Shown here: piece after piece, positions 54,964 to 64,000 of the stretch
How positions within the stretch are numbered: position 1 is the first letter of the stretch
Layout of the letters: every line of letters begins with the position of its first letter
Assembly: GCF_013466425.1 (NCBI RefSeq)
Contig: NZ_CP059165.1
Location: 930,001 to 994,000, forward strand
Length of the DNA stretch: 64,000 nt
Origin: Mycobacterium vicinigordonae
GTDB lineage: Bacteria; Actinomycetota; Actinomycetes; Mycobacteriales; Mycobacteriaceae
Direction of reading: 5' to 3'
Position numbers and translations under genes: made by a program
The notes under the pieces: model-generated
Databases searched by the model: none
What the model was told of the DNA's origin: nothing
The model's input: only the letters and a program-made list of their open reading frames with translations

Positions 54964-56034
54964 GTGGCGGGCGAGACCAGAGCGAATGTTATTCCACTGC
55001 ACAGCAATCGGGGGCGTGTAGCGGCGCGTCGCCGCGCCGGTAACCCGCGTTCGGATTCGTCCGGTCAGCACCCGTCAACGCTTGCCGATTCCAACGGCCG
55101 CGCGACGGCCGAGGAACTCGCCTCCGTCGTCCGCGAGATTGACGAGCACCGCCGCGCTGCCGGTGGTTCGCCAAACGGCGAGGCGCCACTCAACGATGTC
55201 GCTCAGCGTGTCGCCGCCGTGGCCGGATTTCTGCGGCAGCGACTGACCGGCGACTACACCGTCGACGAATTCGGCTTCGATCCGCACTTCAACGATGCCA
55301 TCGTCCGGCCGTTGCTGAGGTTCTTCTTCAATTCGTGGTTCCGGGTCGAGGTCAGTGGTGTCGAGAACATCCCCAGTGAGGGTGCGGCGCTGGTGGTCGC
55401 CAATCACGCCGGGGTGTTGCCCTTCGACGGTCTGATGCTGTCGGTCGCCGTGCACGACGAGCACCCTGCCGAGCGCGACCTGCGACTGCTGGCCGCCGAC
55501 ATGGTGTTCGACCTACCGGTGATCGGGTCGACCGCCCGCAAAGCCGGTCACACCATGGCCTGCACCAGCGATGCGCACCGGCTGCTGGCCTCCGGTGAGC
55601 TGACGGCAGTGTTCCCCGAGGGATACAAGGGGCTGGGTAAGCGCTTCGAGGACCGCTACCGATTGCAGCGGTTCGGCCGTGGCGGCTTCGTGTCCGCGGC
55701 GCTGCGCACTAAGGCCCCGATCGTGCCGTGCTCGATCGTCGGATCCGAAGAGATCTACCCGATGCTCAGCGATGTGAAGCTGCTGGCGCGGCTGTTCGGC
55801 TTGCCGTACTTCCCGGTGACCCCGCTTTTCCCATTGGCCGGGCCCGCGGGGCTGGTGCCGCTGCCGTCGAAGTGGCGCATCGCATTCGGCGAGCCGATCG
55901 TCACCGCTGGCTACTCGGCCAGCGACGCCGACGACCCGATGGTCACCTTCGAGCTGACCGATCAGGTACGCGAGACCATCCAGCAGACGCTTTACCGGCT
56001 GCTGGCCGGGCGTCGCAACATCTTCTTCGGCTAG
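54964..56034 (+). CDS. PlsC-like acyltransferase (Rv0502)
   Basis: The 356-residue protein has a disordered N-terminus of about 85 residues and a lysophospholipid acyltransferase domain (about 105-345). The catalytic His-Asp motif reads NHAGVLPFDG, so the histidine and aspartate are six residues apart rather than the four of classical PlsC, as in the TMEM68/DAGAT-like branch. The substrate-binding FPEGYKGLGKRF motif follows. Probably acylates a glycerolipid at the membrane. Close downstream of the GalE-like gene. Confidence 0.82.
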   Translation: MAGETRANVIPLHSNRGRVAARRRAGNPRSDSSGQHPSTLADSNGRATAEELASVVREIDEHRRAAGGSPNGEAPLNDVAQRVAAVAGFLRQRLTGDYTVDEFGFDPHFNDAIVRPLLRFFFNSWFRVEVSGVENIPSEGAALVVANHAGVLPFDGLMLSVAVHDEHPAERDLRLLAADMVFDLPVIGSTARKAGHTMACTSDAHRLLASGELTAVFPEGYKGLGKRFEDRYRLQRFGRGGFVSAALRTKAPIVPCSIVGSEEIYPMLSDVKLLARLFGLPYFPVTPLFPLAGPAGLVPLPSKWRIAFGEPIVTAGYSASDADDPMVTFELTDQVRETIQQTLYRLLAGRRNIFFG

Positions 56035-56058
56035 GCCGTCTGCCGTTGTGGCAAGAGA

Positions 56059-56092
56059 AAACCGCCGCCGCAGGAGAGCGCGGCGGCGGTTT
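56059..56092. terminator. Bidirectional terminator before cmaA2
   Basis: AAACCGCCGCCGC pairs perfectly (13 bp) with GCGGCGGCGGTTT around an 8-base loop, between the convergent acyltransferase and cmaA2 genes, with A/T runs at both ends. Confidence 0.8.
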
Positions 56093-56106
56093 ACCGTCTT
56101 CGGTGA

Positions 56107-57033
56107 CTACTTGACCAGGGTGAACTGGCAGACGTTGGTGTAGCCATCCCGGAACAGGTCCGAGCAGCCGGTCAGGTAGCGCTGCCAGATGTCGTACATC
56201 TCCTGGCCCTTGAGTTCGATGGCCTTTTCCTTGTGCTCTTCCAGTTTCTCGGCCCAAGCGTTCAATGTGGGAACGTAATTCTTGCCGATGAAGTGATGAC
56301 GCTCGATCTTGAAGCCGGCCTCGGTGGAGTAGCGGTCGACCTGCTCGACCTGCGGCAACTTACCGCCCGGGTAGATCTCTTTCAAGATGAAGCTAATGAA
56401 GCGCAGCAGGCTCATCGTGGTCTTCAGACCCATCTTTTTGCCCTCTTCGGCGGTGGGCACCACGATGGAGTGCAGCAAAAAACGACCGTCGTCGGGCAGT
56501 AGGCTGTAGTACTTCTTGAAGAAGGTGGCGTAGCGCTGGTATCCGGCGTCACCGGCACCGTCGGCGAAGTGCTCGAACGCGCCGAGCGACACGATCCGAT
56601 CCACCGGCTCGTCGAACTCTTCCCAGCCCTGCAGGCGCACCTCTTTATGGCGGGGGCTGTCCATCTCGGCAAATTTCTGCTCGCAGTGAGCGACCTGGTT
56701 CTCGCTCAGCGTCAAACCGATGACGTTGACGTCGTAGTGCTCGACGGCGTGCCGCATGGTCGAACCCCAGCCGCTGCCGATGTCGAGCAACGTCATGCCC
56801 GGCTCGAGGTTGAGCTTGTCCAGCGCCAGCTTGCGCTTGGCGAACTGCGCCTCCTCGAGCGTCTTGGTCTGCGGCTGATCGATGTTCGGGTTCTCATCGA
56901 AATAGGCGCAGCTGTAGGTCATCGATGGATCCAGCCACAGCTTGAAAAACTCGTTCGACCGGTCGTAGTGCGACTGCACCGCCTCTACCGGTGGCTTCAG
57001 TCCGGTGGCACCGGTGTTGCTCTGTGATGTCAT
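56107..57033 (-). CDS. cmaA2: CmaA2, trans-cyclopropane mycolic acid synthase
   Basis: The 308-residue SAM methyltransferase of the cyclopropane synthase family makes trans-cyclopropane rings on oxygenated mycolates in M. tuberculosis. GAFEHF is intact. The SAM motif reads [20 protein letters not shown], with serine where PcaA and UmaA have cysteine. An insertion after CAYFDEN (NIDQPQTKT) gives a loop longer than in PcaA/UmaA. Third cyclopropane-synthase-type gene of the window. Its own leaderless promoter lies directly upstream. Confidence 0.92.
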   Translation of the reverse strand: MTSQSNTGATGLKPPVEAVQSHYDRSNEFFKLWLDPSMTYSCAYFDENPNIDQPQTKTLEEAQFAKRKLALDKLNLEPGMTLLDIGSGWGSTMRHAVEHYDVNVIGLTLSENQVAHCEQKFAEMDSPRHKEVRLQGWEEFDEPVDRIVSLGAFEHFADGAGDAGYQRYATFFKKYYSLLPDDGRFLLHSIVVPTAEEGKKMGLKTTMSLLRFISFILKEIYPGGKLPQVEQVDRYSTEAGFKIERHHFIGKNYVPTLNAWAEKLEEHKEKAIELKGQEMYDIWQRYLTGCSDLFRDGYTNVCQFTLVK

Positions 57034-57040
57034 TAAACCG

Positions 57041-57046
57041 ACGCTA
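57041..57046 (-). promoter_or_regulatory. -10 element of cmaA2
   Basis: Minus-strand TAGCGT, then CGGTTTA and the ATG at 57033, inside the tail of the dehydratase gap. Confidence 0.5.
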
Positions 57047-57056
57047 CCTGCCCCAA

Positions 57057-57557
57057 TCAGATGGATGCAATTGCGGCAACGGTCGCTTCGGCCTCCGCGT
57101 CGTGGCGCGCTGCCTCTCCCAACATGGTGACGATACTGGTGACCACAGGGTTGCCTTCGGCGTCTGTCACTTCGCTTCGGATTTCGGCCAGCACTGTCCC
57201 GTGCGACTGGATCACCGAGTCCAAATAGGTGTCGAAGTGCAGCTTGTCACCGACCATGATCGGCCGGTGAAACAGGAACTTCTGATCCCGATGCATCACC
57301 CGGGCGATGTTGATCGGGATGCTGAACTTCGTGAAGATCTCCAGCTGCACGCGACGCCCGGCGATGGCCAGGAAGGTTAGTGGCGCGACGACGGCGGGAT
57401 AACCGGCGTCAGCTGTGGCCTGCTCGTCGTAGTGGAGTGGGTTGTCGTCTTGGACGGACTGCGCGAACTCGCGGATCTTCTCCCGTCCGACCAGGAAGTA
57501 ATCCTCCTGCCGGTAGTGCTTGCCGATGATGCCTTCAGCGCCCTCAGGAACCGTCAT
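57057..57557 (-). CDS. HadA-like MaoC-type dehydratase subunit (Rv0504c)
   Basis: The 166-residue hot-dog protein resembles HadA/HadC, the non-catalytic subunits of the FAS-II (3R)-hydroxyacyl-ACP dehydratase: [34 protein letters not shown] and [18 protein letters not shown]. It lacks the catalytic Asp-His motif of HadB, so it probably needs a partner. Position next to cmaA2 suits mycolic acid synthesis. Downstream of serB1 with a 43-base gap. Confidence 0.82.
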   Translation of the reverse strand: MTVPEGAEGIIGKHYRQEDYFLVGREKIREFAQSVQDDNPLHYDEQATADAGYPAVVAPLTFLAIAGRRVQLEIFTKFSIPINIARVMHRDQKFLFHRPIMVGDKLHFDTYLDSVIQSHGTVLAEIRSEVTDAEGNPVVTSIVTMLGEAARHDAEAEATVAAIASI

Positions 57558-57600
57558 GCCCGCTGCTTTCCGCTCGAATCATTGCTAGCGGCGCAGCTTA

Positions 57601-58503
57601 TCAGCGTGATTGGCGCCGGGAGGCCAGCGCCGCCAGCGCGCCGCCCGCGGCGCCCAGCGCCAACGCCGACGGGACGCCGATACGGGCGGCTTTGCGGGCG
57701 GTGCGGAAATCGCGGATCTCCCAACCGCGCTCGCGGGCCAGGCTGCGCAGGCGAGCGTCGGGATTGATCGCGACCGCGGTGCCAACCAGCGACAACATCG
57801 GGATGTCGTTGTAGCTGTCGGAGTACGCGGTGCATCGCTTCAGGTTCAGGCCTTCTCGGATGGCCAGGGAGCGTACCGCGTGCGCCTTGCCGGGACCGTG
57901 CAGAATGTCGCCCACCAATCGGCCGGTGAAGACCCCGTCGACCGATTCGGCGACCGAGCCCAGGGCGCCTGTCAGACCCAGCCGGCGGGCGATCGTCGCC
58001 GCCAATTCATAGGGCGTCGCGGTGATCAACCACACCTGTTGGCCGGCGTCGAGGTGCATCTGGGTGAGTTCGCGGGTGCCCGGCCAGATCTTGTCGGCGA
58101 TGATCTCGTCGTAGATCTCCTCACCCAGCCGTACCAGCTCGTCGACCGAGCGTCCTTCGATGAAGGCCAGCGCCTTGCGTCGGCCCGCGGCCACATCGTC
58201 GGAGTTCTCCTTGCCCAAGACCTGAAACTTGGCCTGGGCGTAGATGAATCCGAGCACGTCGCGATAGGTGAAGTAGTCGCGGGCGGCCAGCCCGCGGCCG
58301 AAGTGCACCGCCGAGGAACCCTGAACCAGGGTGTTGTCTACGTCGAAGAACGCCGCGGCGGTCAGGTCGACGGGAGGCGGCGGACGGTCCTCGGTCGCGC
58401 TGGCGGCACGCAAGTCGTCGAGTGCGCGTTCGGCGCTGGCGTTGGCGGCCAATGTTTCCAGGTCGAACTGACCGGTGTGGTCCACAGGGTCGGAGGAAGT
58501 CAT
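57601..58503 (-). CDS. serB1: HAD-superfamily phosphatase SerB1
   Basis: The 300-residue HAD-IB hydrolase has the nucleophile motif FFDVDNTL (D54 and D56), LITATPYEL and the metal-binding [10 protein letters not shown], and a C-terminal hydrophobic segment ([18 protein letters not shown]). It is annotated as phosphoserine phosphatase in M. tuberculosis, but family members also dephosphorylate lipids. GGGAGG lies seven bases before ATG 58503; an in-frame ATG at 58557 would add 18 residues. No mmpS2-mmpL2 pair follows, unlike M. tuberculosis. Confidence 0.87.
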   Translation of the reverse strand: MTSSDPVDHTGQFDLETLAANASAERALDDLRAASATEDRPPPPVDLTAAAFFDVDNTLVQGSSAVHFGRGLAARDYFTYRDVLGFIYAQAKFQVLGKENSDDVAAGRRKALAFIEGRSVDELVRLGEEIYDEIIADKIWPGTRELTQMHLDAGQQVWLITATPYELAATIARRLGLTGALGSVAESVDGVFTGRLVGDILHGPGKAHAVRSLAIREGLNLKRCTAYSDSYNDIPMLSLVGTAVAINPDARLRSLARERGWEIRDFRTARKAARIGVPSALALGAAGGALAALASRRQSR

Positions 58504-58640
58504 CGCCAAACCTCCCAATTCGCTGTGTAGCCCGGCTCCCGGTCCCGCGCCTGGCATCAACCCTATCCGGCCAGCCCGCCAACGGGATTCGGCATCGCCA
58601 TCCAGCGGTGCCGTCGACCCGAAATGCCACACTGGTGGCC

Positions 58641-58913
58641 ATGACTCGAACCTCACCGCGGCCGCGGGTGGAGCTGCTGACTCGCGCCGGGTGCGCGATC
58701 TGCCAGCGGATTCACGCTCAGCTGGCCGAGTTGGCCGGCGAACTGGATTTCGACCTGGCCAGCACCGACGTCGACGTCGCCGCGCTGGCGGGAAATCCCG
58801 GGCTGCGCGCCGAATACGGGGATCGACTGCCGGTGGTGCTGCTCGACGGCCGTGAGCACAGCTACTGGGAGGTTGACGAACCGCGGCTGCGAGCGGATCT
58901 GGCCGCACGGTGA
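58641..58913 (+). CDS. Glutaredoxin-like protein (Rv0508)
   Basis: The 90-residue thioredoxin-fold protein has CxxC in [13 protein letters not shown] (residues 14-26 region) and the cis-proline in [12 protein letters not shown]. It is of the DUF836/glutaredoxin 2-like type. It begins at ATG 58641, with an in-frame GTG six bases upstream as alternative. Just upstream of the haem operon, 109 bases before hemA. Confidence 0.8.
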   Translation: MTRTSPRPRVELLTRAGCAICQRIHAQLAELAGELDFDLASTDVDVAALAGNPGLRAEYGDRLPVVLLDGREHSYWEVDEPRLRADLAAR

Positions 58914-59022
58914 CGGCCCGGGTCGCCGGCGTCGCAATATTTGGTAGCCCACCTCGGAACCGACTACCGTGGACACAGTTCACTTTCCGACGCTGTAAGG
59001 GAGCGGGCCAGGTGATGCTGCC

Positions 59023-60387
59023 GTGAGCATCCTGCTCTTCGGGGTTTCGCACCGCAGTGCGCCGGTCCCTGTCCTGGAACAACTCAGCATCGACGAGTCC
59101 GATCAGGTCAAGATCGTCGACCGGGTGCTGCAGTCCCCGCTGGTGACCGAAGCCATGGTGCTCTCGACGTGCAACCGCGTCGAGGTGTACGCGGTGGTGG
59201 ACGCCTTCCACGGCGGCCTGTCGGTGATTGGCCAGGCGCTCGCGGAGTTCTCCGGCATGTCGATGGGGGATCTGACCAAGCACGCCTACGTCCGCTACAG
59301 CGAGGCCGCCGTCGAGCACCTGTTCGCGGTGGCCAGCGGGCTGGATTCGGCGGTGGTCGGTGAGCAGCAGGTGCTCGGCCAGGTCCGTCGCGCCTACGCC
59401 GCCGCCGAGGCCAACAGCACCGTCGGCCGGGTGCTGCATGAGCTCGCCCAGCGGGCGCTGTCGGTGGGCAAGCGGGTGCACGCCGAAACCGCGATCGACG
59501 CCGCCGGCGCCTCGGTGGTGTCGGTGGCGCTGGGTATCGCCGAACGCAAGCTCGGCACCTTGCGGGGCAAGACCGCCGTCGTGGTGGGAGCCGGCGCCAT
59601 GGGTGCGCTTGCCGCGGCGAGTCTGACCCGGGCCGGCATCGGCCGGGTCCATGTACTGAACCGATCGCTGGTCCGGGCGCAGCGACTGGCCGACCGGATC
59701 GCCGAATCGGGGGTGCCAGCGACCGCGTCGAGCTTGGACGGCCTGCCCGTGGCGCTCTCTGACGCCGACGTGGTGGTGAGCAGCACCGGAGCGGTGAGCC
59801 CGGTGGTGTCGCTGGCCGATGTGCACCATGCGCTGACCGCCGCGCGCCGCGACGAGGCCGTCAACCCCCTAGTCATTTGCGATCTCGGGATGCCCCGCGA
59901 CGTCGACCCCGCGGTGGCGGGCCTGCCCGGAGTCCTGGTCGTGGACGTCGACCGGGTGCAACACGAACCGTCGGCGCACGCCGCCGCGGCCGACGTGGAC
60001 GCCGCCCGCCGCATTGTGGCCGCCGAGGTGGCGGCCTACCTGGTGGGGCAGCGGATGGCCGAGGTGACCCCCACAGTCACCGCGTTGCGCCAGCGGGCCG
60101 CCGACGTGGTGGAGGCGGAGCTGCTGCGCCTGGACAACCGGTTGCCCGGGCTGGATAGCTCCGAACGCGACGAAGTGGCCCGCACGGTACGACGGGTGGT
60201 CGACAAGCTGCTGCACGCGCCCACGGTGCGCATCAAGCAGCTCGCCAGCGCACCCGGGGGCGACAGCTACGCCGAAGCGCTGCGCGAACTCTTCGAACTC
60301 GACCAAACGGCTGTTGACGCCGTCGCTGCCGGCGAATTACCCGTCATACCAAGTGGTTTTACCGACCCCGAGCAGTCCGCCGAGTAA
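59023..60387 (+). CDS. hemA: Glutamyl-tRNA reductase
   Basis: The 454-residue NADPH enzyme reduces glutamyl-tRNA to glutamate-1-semialdehyde, the first committed step of haem synthesis by the C5 route. The nucleophilic C50 lies in [25 protein letters not shown] and the NADPH site [17 protein letters not shown] follow; the C-terminal dimerisation domain ends at about 430. The C-terminus is shorter than in M. tuberculosis (468). It leads the run hemA-hemC-hemD-hemB on one strand. GTG at 59023 is preceded by AGGTGATG. Confidence 0.95.
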   Translation: MSILLFGVSHRSAPVPVLEQLSIDESDQVKIVDRVLQSPLVTEAMVLSTCNRVEVYAVVDAFHGGLSVIGQALAEFSGMSMGDLTKHAYVRYSEAAVEHLFAVASGLDSAVVGEQQVLGQVRRAYAAAEANSTVGRVLHELAQRALSVGKRVHAETAIDAAGASVVSVALGIAERKLGTLRGKTAVVVGAGAMGALAAASLTRAGIGRVHVLNRSLVRAQRLADRIAESGVPATASSLDGLPVALSDADVVVSSTGAVSPVVSLADVHHALTAARRDEAVNPLVICDLGMPRDVDPAVAGLPGVLVVDVDRVQHEPSAHAAAADVDAARRIVAAEVAAYLVGQRMAEVTPTVTALRQRAADVVEAELLRLDNRLPGLDSSERDEVARTVRRVVDKLLHAPTVRIKQLASAPGGDSYAEALRELFELDQTAVDAVAAGELPVIPSGFTDPEQSAE

Positions 60388-60400
60388 CTGATTGGCCCAT

Positions 60401-61348
60401 GTGATCCGGATAGGCACTCGTGGCAGCCTGCTGGCCACCACCCAGGCTGCGACCGTCAGAGACGCGTTGATCGCCAACGGCCACCCCGCGGAGCTGGTGA
60501 CGATCAGCACAGTGGGTGATCGGTCGTCGGCACCGATTGAAACGCTCGGAGTCGGGGTGTTCACCACCGCGCTGCGCGAGGCCATGGACGACGGGCGCGT
60601 CGATGTGGCTGTGCACTCGCACAAGGATTTGCCGACCGCCGACGATCCACGGTTCACCGTGGCAGCGATACCGCGGCGCAACGACCCGCGGGACGCGCTG
60701 GTGGCCCGCGACGGCTTGGTGCTGGGGGAGTTGCCAGCGGGTTCGCTGGTAGGGACCTCGTCGCCGCGGCGGGCGGCACAGCTTAGAGCATTGGGTCTCG
60801 GTTTGGAAATCCGCCCCCTAAGAGGCAACCTAGATACCAGGTTGAACAGGGTAAGCAGTGGTGATCTTGACGCCGTCGTGGTGGCCCGGGCCGGTCTGGC
60901 CCGGATAGGCCGTCTCGACGACGTCACCGAGACGTTGGAGCCGGTGCAGATGTTGCCAGCGCCTGCTCAGGGCGCGCTCGCCGTTGAATGCCGCGCGGGC
61001 GACAGCCGGCTGGTTGCGGTGTTGGCGGAGTTGGACGACGCCGACACGCGCGCGGCGGTCACCGCGGAGCGAACTCTGCTCGCCGAACTGGAGGCGGGTT
61101 GCTCCGCGCCGGTGGGTGCGATCGCCGAAGTGGTCGAGTCCATCGACGAGGAGGGGCGCGTCTTCGAGGAGTTGTCGCTGCGTGGCTGTGTGGCGGCACT
61201 GGATGGATCGGACGTGATCCGTGCGTCGGGTATCGGCTCCTCCGATCGGGCACGGGAGCTGGGGCTCTCGGTTGCGGCGGAGTTGTTCGAGCTGGGCGCC
61301 AGAGAGCTGATGAGGGGAACGCGGGAAGACCCCGTGCAACGAAATTGA
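60401..61348 (+). CDS. hemC: Porphobilinogen deaminase (hydroxymethylbilane synthase)
   Basis: The 315-residue enzyme joins four porphobilinogens into hydroxymethylbilane. The dipyrromethane cofactor is held by C234 in [10 protein letters not shown]; the arginine-rich [12 protein letters not shown] and [11 protein letters not shown] bind substrate carboxylates. GTG 60401 ([13 protein letters not shown]) matches the known N-terminus; a TTG nine bases upstream is an alternative. Codons 128-157 are a cluster of codons rare in the surrounding genes, described separately. It starts 13 bases after hemA. Confidence 0.95.
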   Translation: MIRIGTRGSLLATTQAATVRDALIANGHPAELVTISTVGDRSSAPIETLGVGVFTTALREAMDDGRVDVAVHSHKDLPTADDPRFTVAAIPRRNDPRDALVARDGLVLGELPAGSLVGTSSPRRAAQLRALGLGLEIRPLRGNLDTRLNRVSSGDLDAVVVARAGLARIGRLDDVTETLEPVQMLPAPAQGALAVECRAGDSRLVAVLAELDDADTRAAVTAERTLLAELEAGCSAPVGAIAEVVESIDEEGRVFEELSLRGCVAALDGSDVIRASGIGSSDRARELGLSVAAELFELGARELMRGTREDPVQRN

Positions 61349-61382
61349 GTGGAATTTGATAGGACACGTGGGAGCGACAACG

Positions 61383-63041
61383 ATGACGCGAGGGCGTAAG
61401 CCAAGGCCAGGCCGCATCACATTCGTGGGTTCTGGCCCGGGCGACCCCGGTCTTTTGACAACCCGAGCCGCCGCGGTGCTGGGCAATGCCGCGCTGGTCT
61501 TCACCGACCCCGACGTGCCGGAGCCGGTTCTGGCGTTGATCGGCAAAGACCTGCCGCCGGTGTCCGGCCCAGCGCCGGCCGAATCGGCCCCGGCCGGCTC
61601 GGACGCGGCATCCGCGAGCACCGACACCGCGCCGGCAATCGTGGCCAGCGGCCCGGACGTTCGGCCCGCGCTCGGCGACCCGTCCGAGGTGGCCAAGACG
61701 CTGACGCACGAGGCGCGTCTGGGTGTTGACGTGGTGCGGCTAGTGGCCGGCGACCCGCTGGCGGTCGACGCGGTGATCACCGAGGTGAACGCCGTCGCAC
61801 GCACCCATCTGCACGTCGAGATCGTGCCGGGCCTGGCCCCCAGCAGCGCGGTGCCGACCTACGCCGGGCTGCCGCTGGGCTCTTCGCACACCGTGGCTGA
61901 TGTGCGCGGTGATGTGGACTGGGAGGCGCTGGCAGCCGCCCCGGGACCGCTGATTCTGCAGGCGACCGCGTCGCATCTGGCCGACGCCGCGCGCACCCTG
62001 ATCGACCACGAACTGGCCGATTCGACGCCGTGTGTGGTGACCGCGCAGGGCACCACCTGCCAGCAGCGGTCGGTGGAGACCACGCTGCAGGGACTGACCG
62101 ATCCGGCCGTGCTGGGCGGCGGCACCGACCCGGCTGGTCCGCTGACCGGGCCGCTGGTGGTGACCATCGGCAAGACGGTGACCAGCCGAGCCAAGCTGAA
62201 CTGGTGGGAGAGCCGCGCGCTGTACGGCTGGACCGTGCTGGTGCCGCGCACCAAGGACCAGGCCGGCGAGATGAGCGACCGGTTGACGTCCTACGGCGCA
62301 CTGCCCATCGAGGTGCCGACCATCGCCGTCGAGCCGCCGCGCAGCCCCGCGCAGATGGAACGCGCCGTTAAGGGTCTTGTCGACGGCCGGTTCCAGTGGG
62401 TGGTGTTCACCTCCACGAATGCGGTGCGCGCGGTGTGGGAGAAGTTCGGCGAGTTCGGTCTGGACGCGCGCGCGTTCTCCGGCGTGAAGATCGCCTGCGT
62501 CGGCGAGTCGACGGCAGACCGGGTCCGTGCGTTCGGCATCAGCCCCGAGCTGGTGCCTTCCGGCGAGCAGTCGTCCATGGGGTTGCTGGACGAATTCCCG
62601 CCGTACGACAGCATTTTCGACCCGGTGAACCGGGTGCTGCTGCCGCGCGCCGACATTGCTACCGAGACGCTGGCCGAGGGTCTGCGTGAGCGCGGCTGGG
62701 AGATCGAAGACGTCACCGCCTACCGGACCGTGCGTGCCGCACCGCCGCCGGCGTCCACTCGCGAGATGATCAAGACCGGCGGGTTCGACGCGGTGTGCTT
62801 CACCTCCAGCTCGACCGTACGCAACTTGGTCGGCATCGCCGGCAAACCGCACGCGCGGACCATCATCGCCTGCATCGGCCCCAAGACGGCCGAGACTGCC
62901 GCCGAATTCGGCTTGCGGGTTGATGTCCAGCCGGAGACTGCGGCCGTGGGTCCGCTGGTCGATGCGCTCGCCGAACACGCCGCGCGGTTGCGCGCCGAGG
63001 GTGCGCTGCCGCCACCGCGCAAGAAGAGCCGCAGGCGCTAG
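61383..63041 (+). CDS. hemD: Fused uroporphyrinogen methyltransferase-like / uroporphyrinogen-III synthase
   Basis: The 552-residue two-domain protein has an N-terminal tetrapyrrole methylase-like domain (about 1-250, [19 protein letters not shown] and [13 protein letters not shown]) and a C-terminal HemD domain (about 265-540, [44 protein letters not shown]). The methylase loop of active CobA (GDPxVFGR) is altered to GDPLAVDA, and an Ala/Ser/Pro-rich insertion of about 45 residues follows residue 60, so this domain may be inactive. It ends in a basic [10 protein letters not shown] tail. GGGAG precedes the ATG. Confidence 0.93.
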   Translation: MTRGRKPRPGRITFVGSGPGDPGLLTTRAAAVLGNAALVFTDPDVPEPVLALIGKDLPPVSGPAPAESAPAGSDAASASTDTAPAIVASGPDVRPALGDPSEVAKTLTHEARLGVDVVRLVAGDPLAVDAVITEVNAVARTHLHVEIVPGLAPSSAVPTYAGLPLGSSHTVADVRGDVDWEALAAAPGPLILQATASHLADAARTLIDHELADSTPCVVTAQGTTCQQRSVETTLQGLTDPAVLGGGTDPAGPLTGPLVVTIGKTVTSRAKLNWWESRALYGWTVLVPRTKDQAGEMSDRLTSYGALPIEVPTIAVEPPRSPAQMERAVKGLVDGRFQWVVFTSTNAVRAVWEKFGEFGLDARAFSGVKIACVGESTADRVRAFGISPELVPSGEQSSMGLLDEFPPYDSIFDPVNRVLLPRADIATETLAEGLRERGWEIEDVTAYRTVRAAPPPASTREMIKTGGFDAVCFTSSSTVRNLVGIAGKPHARTIIACIGPKTAETAAEFGLRVDVQPETAAVGPLVDALAEHAARLRAEGALPPPRKKSRRR

Positions 63042-63077
63042 TGACGACCGCAAGCGCGGCCTTGGCGGTCGCAAGCG

Positions 63078-63172
63078 CGGCGGAGCCGGGCGCAGCGGGT
63101 CGCCACTACACGGCGGAGCCGGGCGCAGCGGGTCGCCACTACACGGCGGAGCCAGGCGCAGCGGGTCGCCAC
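63078..63172 (+). repeat. 33-bp tandem repeat between hemD and hemB
   Basis: Two identical 33-bp copies at 63078-63110 and 63111-63143 are followed by a 29-bp partial copy with one mismatch (63144-63172). The unit begins CGGCGGAGCCGGGCGCAGCG. In the hemB frame the repeat is free of stops and would read [11 protein letters not shown] per unit. A shorter degenerate CGCAAGCGCGGC duplication stands just upstream. A MIRU/VNTR-type locus. Confidence 0.85.
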
Positions 63173-63183
63173 GGGAGGGTCTA

Positions 63184-64000
63184 GTGGCGTACCCCCGGCA
63201 GCGCCCGCGCCGGCTCCGCTCCACCCCGGCTATACGCCGCCTGGTGGCGCAAACCTCTTTGGAGCCAAGGCATTTGGTGTTGCCGATGTTCGTCGCCGAC
63301 GGCATCGACGAGCCGCGGCCGATCGCCTCCATGCCGGGGGTGGTGCAGCACACCCGCGATTCGCTGCGCAGTGCTGCCGCCGACGCCGTTGCCGCCGGAG
63401 TTGGCGGGCTAATGATCTTCGGCGTGCCCCGCGAACAAGACAAGGACCCGCACGGTTCGGCCGGCATCCACGCCGACGGCATCCTCAACGTTGCTCTGCG
63501 GGATCTGGCCAAGGATCTTGGCGATGCCACCGTGTTGATGGCAGACACTTGCCTCGACGAGTTCACCGATCATGGTCATTGCGGCGTCTTGGACGGGCGG
63601 GGCCGGGTCGACAATGACGCAACCGTGGACCAGTACGTGAAACTGGCTGTGGCACAAGCGGAATCGGGTACTCACGTGGTGGGGCCGAGCGGCATGATGG
63701 ACGGCCAGGTGGCCGCGATCCGGGACGGCCTGGATGCGGCCGGCTACACCGACGTGGCCGTACTGGCGTACGCCGCGAAATTCGCTTCGGCGTTTTATGG
63801 GCCGTTCCGCGACGCGGTCGCCTCCAGCCTGGCCGGCGACCGGCGGACCTATCAGCAGGAGCCCGGCAATGCCCGCGAGGCGCTGCGTGAGATCGAGCTC
63901 GACCTTGCCGAAGGCGCCGACATGGTGATGGTCAAACCCGCGATGGGCTACCTCGACGTGGTAGCGGCGGCGGCAAGTGTCAGTCCAGTTCCGGTGGCCG
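63184..64000 (+). CDS. hemB: Delta-aminolevulinic acid dehydratase (porphobilinogen synthase), cut by window edge
   Basis: The first 272 codons of hemB, about 55-60 residues short. The enzyme condenses two 5-aminolevulinates into porphobilinogen. Visible: [18 protein letters not shown], the metal-site region [16 protein letters not shown], the first substrate lysine in [12 protein letters not shown] and the second in [14 protein letters not shown] 63184 gives the known N-terminus, with GGGAGGG upstream; the frame is open farther upstream through the 33-bp repeat and the end of hemD. Confidence 0.93.
   Translation, partial: MAYPRQRPRRLRSTPAIRRLVAQTSLEPRHLVLPMFVADGIDEPRPIASMPGVVQHTRDSLRSAAADAVAAGVGGLMIFGVPREQDKDPHGSAGIHADGILNVALRDLAKDLGDATVLMADTCLDEFTDHGHCGVLDGRGRVDNDATVDQYVKLAVAQAESGTHVVGPSGMMDGQVAAIRDGLDAAGYTDVAVLAYAAKFASAFYGPFRDAVASSLAGDRRTYQQEPGNAREALREIELDLAEGADMVMVKPAMGYLDVVAAAASVSPVPVA

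Noticed and set aside
63078..63172. The 33-bp repeat as a CRISPR array
   Set aside because: Copies are directly adjacent with no spacers and no cas genes are present.

Overview
The window is a high-GC actinobacterial chromosome segment. Its gene order follows the Mycobacterium tuberculosis Rv0450c-Rv0512 block (mmpL4 to hemB) almost gene for gene, and it carries mycolic-acid cyclopropane synthases, HBHA, MshA (mycothiol) and SenX3-RegX3. It is therefore a Mycobacterium, most likely a slow-grower. Three differences from the remembered M. tuberculosis order point to a non-tuberculosis species, possibly near the M. avium complex: a second mmpS-mmpL pair where PPE11 would be, an extra DedA gene and an extra mtnA gene, and no mmpS2-mmpL2 between serB1 and the glutaredoxin-like gene. 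Species cannot be fixed from the sequence alone. No tRNA, rRNA, CRISPR array, insertion sequence or prophage was recognised. Family and ortholog statements rest on recognition of the proteins, not on a search.

Layout. (1) 1-8.9 kb is a siderophore-export-like region: MmpL4 (cut by the window edge) and MmpS4 on the minus strand, a TetR regulator, a second MmpS-MmpL pair on the plus strand, a small cysteine-rich protein, and the Rv0455c-type secreted protein linked to siderophore secretion. An IdeR-like iron box and a dense set of candidate operators lie between the divergent units. (2) 9-17 kb holds a crotonase, DedA, an S9 peptidase, aldehyde dehydrogenase with its DUF779 partner, and lipoamide dehydrogenase. 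(3) 17-25 kb is central lipid metabolism: RamB, acyl-ACP thioesterase, isocitrate lyase, FadB2, UmaA and PcaA. Candidate RamB sites stand before ramB and icl1. (4) 25-31 kb has a MadR-like TetR, a DUF445 protein, an XRE regulator, HbhA, small envelope proteins and DeoC. (5) 31-43 kb carries a nitrilase-family hydrolase, MurB, the L,D-transpeptidase LprQ, an SDR, a ROK regulator, MshA, Gpm1 and SenX3-RegX3. A 50-bp MIRU-like coding spacer joins senX3 and regX3. (6) 43-56 kb has mtnA, a GMC oxidoreductase operon, a FadR-like regulator, Ppx, ProC, a BldC/excisionase-type HTH protein, the 33-residue ribosomal protein bS22, a GalE-like protein and an acyltransferase. (7) 56-64 kb has CmaA2, a HadA-like dehydratase, SerB1, a glutaredoxin-like protein and the haem operon hemA-hemC-hemD-hemB, cut by the right edge.

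Many genes here appear to be leaderless: a TANNNT -10 element is followed after 6-7 nt directly by GTG or ATG. This was used to choose several starts. The most interesting sequence-level signals are the TetR operator array, the MIRU-like mini-ORF with stop/start overlaps at both ends, a 33-bp tandem repeat between hemD and hemB that stays open in the hemB frame, a rare-codon island in hemC, and a third 11-residue repeat in the HbhA coiled coil.
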